Positions 46,001 to 54,800 of a stretch of DNA of 64,000 nt are shown here, piece by piece; position 1 is the stretch's first letter; each line of letters begins with the position of its first letter. The DNA comes from Saccharina japonica (lineage: Eukaryota; Sar; Phaeophyceae; Laminariales; Laminariaceae), in NCBI GenBank assembly GCA_008828725.1, contig MEHQ01001566.1, positions 5,001 to 69,000 of the forward strand. The letters run 5' to 3'. Below the pieces are notes generated by a model. The model saw only the letters and a program-made list of their open reading frames with translations. It ran no database searches and was not told the DNA's origin. The position numbers were made by a program, and so were the translations under genes.

Positions 46001-49000
46001 GGGAGGGGGAAACTGAGGTATAAGGTGGGGGGAGGAGAAGGGAGTACCGGACAGCCGGGAGTCCAGCAACTCCCGAGGGAAAACAAGGGGGGAAAACCGA
46101 GCCACAACCGGCATTGGGCACGGGCACAGGGGCAGCAACGTACGCAAGGGACCCACCACTGCTTTCTTCCAGAAACGTACTTCAGTCAGAGGGGAAGAAA
46201 TATGAGGGATAGGCCACGCCAGGCACACCCGAAACACCCAACCAACCTTTCAAGCCAAAGCCAAAACTGTTCCTACCCTCGACCATAAGGAAGGAACCTG
46301 TGGCGGCTCTCCCTCCACTTCTCCTATCTACGTTAGGTCACCTCATCTGAGGCCGGTACGCGCCGCCGCCACCGGCTCCTCCGCCTCCGTCGTGCGGGAG
46401 GACGGGGCCTGCCGGTGCATGGACGGCGGTTGCAAGCAGCCATTGTTGCCAGCGCCGCCCCCGCGCCCCCTCCCTCCACCCAGCGGCGGGGCCTAATTCC
46501 TCCCCCCACCCGCACCGTATCCCCCCGCTCTCCCTGGCCCTCCGCCGCCGCGCACCGCTCGGGCCGCCAGCGCCCAGGCCGCCGCCTCCGCCCCCCCGGC
46601 CAGGCCTTCCCGAGTGCGGCAGCGGTCTTCCCGAGCCCATCCCCATCGACCCGAATCCTCCGGGGCCTCGCTCCGAGGAGAAGGGGATGCTGCCGTAAGG
46701 GCCGCCCCCTCCCTGGGGGGGCATGCCTCCGGCGGACGCTGGGTAGACAGCTGGCGGGGGCTGGGACGGTGGGGCGGGAGAAACTGCCGGTGCCCGAGCC
46801 GCTGGAGGCGCCGCCGGCGCCGTTAGTGTTGCTGCTGCTGCCTGCGCTCTCGTCGGCGCCACCGCCGCGCGGAGGGCCTCGCCCCGGGTAATTATGTTGC
46901 CCGTACGGCGGAGGGGTGTAGGGCTGCTGGGAGAAGGGCGGGGGCGGTCCCTGTCCGTAGGCGGGGGGGTAGCCTTGCTGGACGTAGGGTCCTGGGGTGT
47001 AGTTACCGCCACTGGCACCCTTAGCGCCCGCCACTGCCCACCCGCCGCCACCGCCGCCGTTGGTGGGTTGCTGCTGCTGCCCGTATGGGCTCGCGCCGTT
47101 GTTGTAAGGCGGTTGCTGTGCGGCGCCTGGCGGCGGCTGGCTGTGCCTGCTGGGGGCGTTAATGAATGTGGGGGGGTAACGTACGCGCTGGGGGGTACTG
47201 TAGGGCTGCTGCTAGCTGGGGGGGTGGGGGGGCAATAGGGGGAGGGCTGCTGCTGCTGCGCTGCCGAGTAAGGGGAGTACTGCTGTTGCTGCGACGAGTA
47301 ACTCTGCTGGGGGGCCTGTCGATGCGCGGTCGACGGCGGGGCGTTGGGGGTCGTCTGGGCAGAGGGGGCGGAGCTACCTGCACGGCGAAAGCCCGCGCTA
47401 GCGCTACCCGCACTGCCACCGCCGACAGCGGCTCCGCCGGTAGGGGCGGGGGTGGTACCTGGGGGTAGAGCCCCCTCCAGTGGGGGGCCGATGTTAAAGT
47501 CCCACGAACGCTCCGTGTTGCCCTTGACCGTCACGTTTTGCAGGTTGCTGTAACCGACGCGGATGAGGTTGCACCCGGAGTACATTTCCTAAGGACACGA
47601 GAAAGGGGGTGGGGGGATGGATGCATGCATGGATGGGTGGGTAGGTGGGTAGGTGGGTGGATGGGTGGATGGGTGGGTGGGGTGAGGAACACACAGAAGT
47701 TGCGTCGTACGGAGAAGAAAAGCAGAAAACACGCCTACGCGCTGAAAAAATACGGGGAAAAAAAAAAAAAAACGACGGGTCGTAAGGGCGGCGGCAATAT
47801 CAACTATCGTATCATTACTGTTCTTGTATTGTTGTCGTGCGTGAGACCTGTTATTTCGCACCAACCGGGCCCGCTGCAGCTGCGGCATACACATCGTGCT
47901 CGTGCCAAATCGCCTGCCTGCGGTCGTAAGCCCTTTATCCCCCCGCTCTTACTCAATTCCAACCACCCATTGGACAAGGGTATCCTGGGAGGGTATTCAG
48001 TACTCGTACGAAAAAAAGTTCCGAGTAAATCACGCTGCACTTCTCGGCAGGTTGGTGGTAAATTACGCCGCGCGTCTCGGCACAGCACTCATAGTTACAA
48101 CTGAAACTATAGTGATGAAAGTATGCAAAGCGCATACCGGTAGTCTACTAACTGTACCAGGTATAGAATAGCGCGTACGTGTGAGCATAGCAGCGTATCA
48201 TAGGGTTGGCCTTTCTTTCGCTCTCAGATTCAGGGGATGGGCGCTACAAGGATACATCTGTACATAGTAGTGATGAGGTAACGTAAACACCGGTGTTTTC
48301 GTCTTTTCGTCTTTTCGTTTTCGTTTCCGTTTCATGCTGGGCACCACAAAAGGCACGGAAAGACGCGCTTACATTTTTAGCCAAGGTCAGAGGTGCCTCC
48401 GCTTTTTACCCCCAAGTTCAAAGAGCAACCAAGCAGACTGCAGATATTATCACCCTTGGGTACGCGTACATATACCAGGTTAACGATGTTTAACAACCGG
48501 TACGCTGATGTCATGAATATGCACGCTCGAGCGTTCCCGTCCATGCATATACCTGGCAGTACTCCGGAGTATATGCTTATGCTGTAAATCTACTTCTGCT
48601 GCTGTAGTGGTGGCACCAGGCAGACTCTACGACTACGTACTACTACTGTGTGTACGAATTACGAGGAGCCTACACGGAGAGGAGGAGAAAAGCTCAACAA
48701 GGTACGCAGTACGCCACGCTGTGACAGGTATGTACAAAATATGATACCTGGTAGGCTGCACAAGAGCACCACAGCAATGCAACAACCCAACACCAACAAT
48801 GGCAGCAGTAGTCGCAATGCCGCAATCGTCCGATCGCCCGACTGTCCGTCCATCTCTCCGTCCTTTCCCGTACATACGCGGAAAATAACGTGTTCTATAT
48901 ATGTACGTACGTATACAAAAAAAACGGTAAACTTAAACTCGTAGACATAAACTGCTGTTGTACTGATCGTAGTAGAGGTGTACAATAGTCTACACCAGGG

Positions 49001-51310
49001 TTGAAAAAAGACGTCAACACGAGGCGGAGATCTCGAGCCGGAGGCGAGGTGCGACGGCGCGGTCCCTCGTCAGGTGCCCCCGGGGGGGCGCTGCTCGCAA
49101 AGGATTCGCTGGAGGCATCATGTTTGTACGTATTAATAGTACTCGTAACGTGATGCGCACAAACAAAATCTCAAACCGTGCGTTTTACCGGATTCTTTGC
49201 ATACGCCTAAAAAAACATTACCCTACTAATAATTATACTAATACATCAAGGGTACACCTCGGGTACACCAGGGTATCATACCCTCCAAAACCTTTTCGCC
49301 TGCCAAACGTAAAAACGTACCCAAATCTATACCAGGACACCCCCCCCCGATACCGGCAATCTGACAATGCACCAGCGATCACCTTTGCACACGGGAATAT
49401 GTGATATCGGGGCAGGCAGTATCAGATCAGCAGCAAGCAGCTGGAGCCGTATAGTTTGATCTGGCAAAGATGTAAGTACTCGTAGCAGGCAGTGGATATC
49501 GCCAAGGACGAAGGAGCACCCAAGCCGTCCGTCGCACTCGCATCTAGATTCATCGCAAGCGACACGCCTCCGATCTACCATTTAAGTATTTAGGTTGTGA
49601 GGGCTCAATTTTCTCAACATGATGATATCCTAGTTACGCCCTGCTGGCAGCCTGAAAAAGCCTCCCTACAAAGGAGAGGTTCGCGTCCTCGGTCGGGAGT
49701 CGGAAGCACTCCGCACGCTTGGGGAGCAGGCGAACCGAGTCAACTATTGGATCACTTAATGCGTGCGAGCAAAACAGCCTACTGCTGTAGCGACTGATTG
49801 ACCCCTTCCTCCTCGTATTCAAGATGATGATATCATAACCTATCATATCATACTCGTATAATACCAAAAAATGCCAGGTATGTATGATTCGTATGCAAAT
49901 CGAAGACCAGGCGCTTGTGCTGTGTTTATCAACCACCTCGCGACATCAGTACTCGTATTCAGTGACTTTCCATTTTCCACAAAACCGTCACTGGACTAAA
50001 ATCAGCTGCAAAAGAACCCGATCAAGTGTGTACGTGTAGCTCTAGGGACAGCAGTCTATGACAGCAGTTCCTTTGCGCAAACAAAATATCAGGGTCGACT
50101 TCCCCACCGATGTTCACCAATCACGCGCCCGCAATCGCTAGAAACATATCAAGATTTTCGATTAGCTCTGGTATCGGAGAGAGCACGATCGATCACGATT
50201 GTTGTGGTGCCAATTTCCTTTAGATTCGTATTGTTATTTTCCATTCTCTCACTCGTAAAGTTTTGATTGATTTGACGTTTTTTGGGGAGACGCGCCGGAA
50301 ACCAACACCACAGAAAAGAAAGAAGAAGGAAGCCACGCATCGATCGATGATCCCACCACGCATGTATACCTGCATGTCCGCGGCTTCGTGTGCGTTCATG
50401 GCCGTGTACACGTCCGCCATCTGCACAAGGGCCTGGAAGCCAGACCCCTTATCGAACATGACGATCTTGTCCACCTTCCCGAACCTGGAAAAGATCTGCT
50501 GGAGAGCCACGATGGTCACCTACAGCAGCAGTACGTACGTACGTACAGAACCGAAATCAAAAGGCACCGAAAAAAACAAATCAAAAAGATGGTGGAAAAA
50601 GAAAACAGACGGCGGGGGGAGGGGGGGGGAAAGCAAAAAAAAAAAACGAAAGAACGAAAAAACAAAAAGTCAATACGAAAGAAACAACTTGTTGTTTGTT
50701 GTGTTCCCTTTTGAGGTGCGGTGGCTGCTGCTTTCCACGGCGACGAAGACGGGCGGGTGGACGTTGTGCATGTTGAGACGGCAACAACGTGTGCAATGCG
50801 GGCCCTGCGACCGAGACCGCGAGAGGCGGCGTGGTGTCGGCCTGGGCCCGTCGTCGTAGCAATTCAGAGACGACGGCTCTGATCGCTCGACATTTTCTAC
50901 CAAAAGCGAAGACAAGGTTAGGGCGTGACCTGACCAGACCGCGCGCGGAGAAAGGCAGGGAGGCTTTGGCTTTGGAATTTATGTTCGTTGCTCGGTTTGC
51001 TTCCAGGACGGAGAACCCGCCTCAACCCTTACCCCTGAACGCTAGAGGAGCAACCGGGGATCTACTGCTCCCTCTTGCTGCGTGGAACGCGACTTCATAT
51101 GGTTTACACTTGATGCAGGCATTTTCAGTCTCTCACTGGGTGGACGATGTCAGTGACTCGGACCAGAAGGACATTTCCCGGTTGCTCCTGCCCGGGCCGG
51201 AGGATCTTGCCATCGGGGAAGTCGCGGGCCCTTTTCGTTGCATCGCGAAGACCGTCGCCTCCCTCGAAGGCTCCCACCGAGGACGGTGGCGGTCGCTTGT
51301 TGGGGTTCAT
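39810..51310 (-). CDS. Polypyrimidine-tract-binding protein (PTB/hnRNP L-like), three RRMs
   Basis: Eight exons, all joins in phase: 51,310-51,137; 50,519-50,370; 47,588-46,342; 45,773-44,123; 42,518-42,432; 41,775-41,675; 40,907-40,778; 40,070-39,810. The product is about 1,266 residues, more than twice the usual PTB length. RRM 1 (residues ~46-140) resembles PTB RRM2: VTIVALQQIFSRFGKVDKIV, FQALVQMAD, MYSGCNLIRVGYSNLQNVTV. A low-complexity linker of more than 900 residues follows. RRM 2 (HVDTHELSPNALCQLFGLYG, then KLVTSRGMALVQM) resembles PTB RRM3, and RRM 3 (STLVVDNVSPDVSAEAITAI, VHALIMIHNL, LRVSFL) resembles PTB RRM4. The family binds CU-rich RNA in the nucleus and regulates splicing. One intron has a GC donor (41,675). 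The gene starts 326 bp from the divergent DNAJC2 gene. Confidence 0.9.
40778..40907 (-). CDS. PTB exon 7, start of third RRM
   Basis: GCTCAG|GTACGAG to GCCAAG|GTGGGT, phase 2 in, 0 out. YEMATSPEDSRYRDSLSPP leads to STLVVDNVSPDVSAEAITAI, the first strand and helix of the last RRM. Confidence 0.9.
41675..41775 (-). CDS. PTB exon 6, end of second RRM, GC splice donor
   Basis: CCGCAG|ACG to CACAG|GCGAGT. TPLCGMILEVKASS is the last RRM strand, followed by DFSEYQGMHR, as in the linker before the last RRM of PTB and hnRNP L. The GC donor gives phase 2, which matches the next exon exactly. The nearest GT alternatives do not. Confidence 0.85.
42432..42518 (-). CDS. PTB exon 5, second half of second RRM
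   Basis: 29 codons, CGCGCAG|GTG to GACCAG|GTGAGA, phase 0. VKLVTSRGMALVQMRYPVQA continues the strand GDVIK of exon 4, and the AQRLLDQ helix follows. Confidence 0.9.
42605..43160 (+). mobile_element. G-run-headed element, long copy
   Basis: A non-coding ~550-bp unit beginning GGGGG.TACTCATGTC.TGCATGGCCGTAG. It runs on through ACCCTCGCATCCCTACA, GGGTTTTCACCAACCAGGCA, CAGAGACAGCAATGG and ACCGCCAGCCATGG to CCAACC.AACTATATATA. It matches 54,581-55,112 over its length at about 80% by eye. It lies in the PTB intron 42,519-44,122. Confidence 0.75.
43700..44122. other. Intron sequence, no signal
   Basis: Part of the PTB intron 42,519-44,122. No exon or strong repeat seen. Confidence 0.4.
44123..45773 (-). 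CDS. PTB exon 4, long acidic linker and start of second RRM
   Basis: Phase 2 in (CCAG|GTTCCG restores Arg), phase 0 out (AAAG|GTGATG). About 550 codons: basic start, Ala and Gly runs, a tandem ~35-residue repeat with NKREAAEMLGPDA.DQLAAA, and long Glu/Asp/Gly-rich segments ending DDDDDDDEGEG. The first half of an RRM follows (ILMVLHVDTHELSPNALCQL, FGLYGDVIK). Confidence 0.85.
45835..46020 (-). promoter_or_regulatory. Very C-rich intron segment of the PTB gene
   Basis: The intron 45,774-46,341 is almost pure G with few interruptions on the plus strand between about 45,838 and 46,015, so the PTB pre-mRNA has a ~180-nt C-rich tract ahead of the exon 4 acceptor. PTB proteins bind CU-rich intronic RNA and are known to regulate their own splicing in animals. 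A role in autoregulation here is inference. Confidence 0.35.
46342..47588 (-). CDS. PTB exon 3, end of first RRM and Gln/Tyr/Pro/Gly-rich linker
   Basis: Opens EMYSGCNLIRVGYSNLQNVT..SWDFN, the C-terminal strand and extension typical of PTB RRM2. A QQQ/SSYSP-rich low-complexity linker follows. The annotated frame stays open for 415 codons, but between about 47,170 and 46,760 another frame (NNGASPYGQQQQPTNGG, then PAYGQGPPPPFSQQPYTPPP) looks more like protein. Two compensating single-base errors or shifts in homopolymers, one near the C-run at about 47,171-47,179, would explain this. The exon ends ATGAG|GTGACC, phase 2. Confidence 0.8.
50370..50519 (-). CDS. PTB exon 2, core of first RRM
   Basis: 50 codons, CTGTAG|GTG to CAG|GTATAC, phase 0. 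It contains VTIVALQQIFSRFGKV, IVMFDKG, FQALVQMADVYTAMNAHEA, the helix and RNP-like strands of a PTB RRM2-type domain. Confidence 0.92.
51137..51310 (-). CDS. PTB exon 1
   Basis: 58 codons from the ATG at 51,310 to CACCCA|GTGAGA. The N-terminus MNPNKRPPPSSVGAF is polar, with a KRAR basic cluster. It ends with NVLLVRVTDIVHP, the first strand of an RRM, which continues directly in exon 2. No separate extra N-terminal RRM is present. Confidence 0.85.
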
Positions 51311-51636
51311 GGTATCTGCGGCGCTAAATGTCTTGCTTCCGCGAAGTCTAGGGTTGGCAAACAAGAAAAAACGCAACCACGATAACGCCTCCAGCGGGAT
51401 TTATTCCGAATTTAACCCCGTCTCTGGTGCTAAAACTCGATCACAAAAAAACTGAGAAGAAAAAAAATCAACCCGGGTATTTCTGCCGAGGGCTCATCAT
51501 CGTCATCTACTGCACCGCTCGCTGCCGCTGCTATTGTTGCTGGCTGTGGGTGTGCTGTGTGCTCGCAACCGGTATCGACCTGCGAGACAGCAAGGCCACG
51601 GTGTACGTGCCTCTCGTCGATACCTAGAGGACCACC
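51311..51636. promoter_or_regulatory. Divergent promoter region between PTB and DNAJC2
   Basis: 326 bp separate the two start codons (51,310 minus, 51,637 plus), so both promoters and 5' leaders must lie here or overlap. An A-rich part (51,444-51,470) and GCTGCCGCTGCT-type sequence are present. I see no convincing TATA box. The start of DNAJC2 has a good context (ACCACCATGG). Confidence 0.6.
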
Positions 51637-51843
51637 ATGGCTGTGCTTCCGTCGGCCGCCAACGGTGGCTCCGCCACCGCCACTACCCAGAAGCTAGCGT
51701 CCTTGTTGTGGAAGGAGGAGACTGTGGAGGTGGAGACGTGCGGTCGCAGCTACTGGTCTTTCTTGCAGCGCGCCCGCGCGATCGACAACAAGCAGCTGGG
51801 CAACGTCAGCGCGTTCACGGTGGACGTCAGCGTGGAGGAAGAG
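51637..51843 (+). CDS. DNAJC2 exon 1
   Basis: 69 codons from the ATG (ACCACCATGG) to GAAGAG|GTGGGT, phase 0. LPSAANGG and VEVETCGRSYWSFLQRAR match the N-terminus of DNAJC2 proteins. Confidence 0.9.
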
Positions 51844-54800
51844 GTGGGTGGCTGCGTGGCACTTTGGCGAGCGGGTGGCCGAGGGTTTTACTCTGGGCAC
51901 ATCACGGAGGGTCGAGACTTGTATTTTCGTTATATCAGAATGGTGGTGTTCCTGCCTGTGTGTGATGATGAGAAGGACGAGAGAGAGTGGGTGGTCACAG
52001 CAAGTGCGTGGCGGAAGACAGCAATTTTCAGCTGGGCTAGGCTGGCTCTCGGTGGATGCTGGTTTGGTCTCGTTTATTTACCCAGCGGGTGACCTGCCGT
52101 TTCGTTGCTGGCGAGGCGCCTGTCACGGTGCCGCTGTGCACGATGAAATTGCCGAGGCTGGCACTCGCTCGCGAGGCGGTCGGTCCCTCAGGAGGTCCAT
52201 ACAAATATGATACAAAAGACTCGAAAATTGAAAATTGAAAATTGAAATTTGATTTGTCGCCTGAAAAAAAAGTAGCTTTAATTTCCATACTACAGCAGTG
52301 TTGTTTTGCTTCGAGTATATTGCACGTGGGGGAGTGGGTGGACGGAGGAGCAGCAGCAGTGCAGCTGTGAGCTGTGCTGCACGCTGTGAGCTGTGCTGCA
52401 CGCTGTACACCAGCAGCAGTGCACCACACAGAAACGGCTTGGGCCAAGAAGAGAAACACGAGAGAGATAGAGGTATAATTTTGTCCGTGTGCCTTGCACC
52501 GCGTCTCAGGTTGTGATATTACGTTTTTTATTGCCCTACCTCGATGAGGCCGTGGCGTGACACGCACGCGCCAAGCGCAAGCAAAAGGCCAAGCACAACA
52601 AAGGAGAGCCGACGACGTTTTCAAATTCTTGACTAAAAAAGTCGCTGAGATTTGAGATTTAAGATTCGTTTGTCTCGCGTTTCGGCGTTTTCCCGCTTTA
52701 TTTTTCAAATCTTCGCAGCTCACGTCGTACTGCGCTCTCGTCTACGTACTGCTTCTGTATTTGTACTGTGCGTACGTCGTACTGCTTGTAGGTCAGCGAT
52801 GAGCCGGGGAGAGCCTCACCTCCCGTTTTTGAAATTGATACCGTATGATAAGAGTAACTTAGACAGTAGAATGTTGGCTTTGTACACTGCCTGGTACCAT
52901 GCCTGCGCCTGTTACACTGCTGCTGCTGCTGCTGTTACATTCGTAATATATCCGCCACGAAATAACGGTGTACTCGTACCGGGTACGTTCAAACTAACTG
53001 GTACATTCCTGCAGTGTACGAGCAGGTATTACTAGTAGAGGGGTTAGCTGTTGTGCCAATTACCTGGGTACTCGCGAGTATTACCCGGCTTGCTATTAAT
53101 AGTACTCGTGACAGGTAGTAACACTAACACTTCATATTCGCCGAGTATGTTGGGCCCCGGTTACCCGGTTTAAACGGATACCCGGGTACCTGTTAATTAC
53201 CTTGGGAATCCCGGGGATGGCAAGGTATCATCCCCTCAATCAGGATGGTATTTCGTGCATGTTCTCCAGGACACCCTTTCCGAAATGAATTTGCCGTCTC
53301 ATGCTTCACGTCTCACACTATATTAGTAATGGGGGTGTTATGATACTATTTTGCCAATTACCCGGGTACTCTCGAGTATAACTTGGCTTGGTAATACCAG
53401 TCACGGGTACGAGTAACACTTCATACTCGCCGAGTATTTGGATCCCAGGCGCCCGGGTACCCGGCTGTTAAACGGGTACCCGGGTACCCGCCCAAAATGG
53501 CGGTACATACTCGGGAGTGCCCGGGTATTCATTTCCCAAAGTTGACGGGTACCCGTTGAAGACGGGTACTCGTCGGGTAACAAGACTACATACATGCAAA
53601 ACTTTTACCTCAAGTAGTAGTACTCGTAATATAAAAAAAAAATGTAGGAATAGAGATGAAAACATGCACTGCTGTGAATACTCGTATTGCACTACGACAG
53701 TATGTACAGACTACAACACAAACATTTAAGATCCCACACAATTATCACCGGTAAAATGTGTCAAGATGTAATTTGGCCGTCTACGTACGTACACCCACCG
53801 AAGTGTAGATAGTATGAATATTACGTCGCTCTTCCGTCACTGAGTATGGGTATATTATTGTAACACTGTAACACGGCGGCGTTTTGTAACGTAGCGCATG
53901 GCCCAGATATATCATCCCCTGCCGAACCCTTTGGGATTCGTTACTATGAACCGGAACAAACATCGAACATGCCTCCAACGTAATCTAGGCTTGTCTATTA
54001 CTAGCCTGACCTGCCACTTTCAACGCACTATCAACTGGAGTCTTTGGGATTGGTGTTAGCACCAATGATATTTGTTGTGAAGGGTTATTTCTCATCCTGA
54101 CAGGTTGCACCCCCCCCCTCCCTTCCCCTCCGTATATTTTCGTTCCCCACGTGCCAAAAACGTTACAGGAAGTGGGTGAGGACGTTGATTTCCTCCTTCG
54201 GGACGACCTTACCCCCGAGCTCGTGCATGAGCTCACCCACTACGAAATTCTGGGTTTCGAGAAGTACGGAAATGGCGTTGGCGAGGAGGGGCTGAAGAAA
54301 GCCTACCGCAAGGCCGTGCTCAAGTATCACCCTGACAAGACCGGGGTGCAGGACGGGGAGGAGGATGAGGTGGGGTTGGGTTGGGTTTCCTTGTTTTTCT
54401 TGTTTCTCGCGTGTATGTGTTCGTGTTTGGTTTTTGTCGTTTCTTGTTTGAGCGGCCGAAGGAAGGGAGGGAGATAGAAGGGAGAGTCATTTCCGGGTTT
54501 CATCATTAGGACGATGAGGCGTTTCTGTTTTGGTTTTGGTTTTTGTTGTACGCGGCGCCGAAAAGTAGGGGTAGGCTAGCGGGGGGGGGGGGGTGTACTC
54601 ATATCGTGCACGGCAGTAGTCGTATGACCATAGACCCTCGCATCCCTACAATGCCGGGACGGAGCACGTTGGGTTTTCACCAACCAGGCAGACATTGCTT
54701 GCACCAAGCGCGAAGCGCCGTGAGGTATTGGGCGAGTCGCATGGAGGGTGAGCTGCATCCTGCTAAGAACCGCCTCTGAGGCGCACTTGCATATGGACGA

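Noticed and set aside
50581..50915. Possible missing PTB RRM exon between exon 1 and exon 2
   Set aside because: No frame there aligns with an RRM, and exon 1 joins directly in phase with exon 2 to give one complete RRM.
54511..54525. Micro-exon GACGATGAG after CATCATTAG in DNAJC2 intron 2
   Set aside because: It lacks a proper donor, and exons 2 and 3 join in phase to give an ungapped J-domain alignment.
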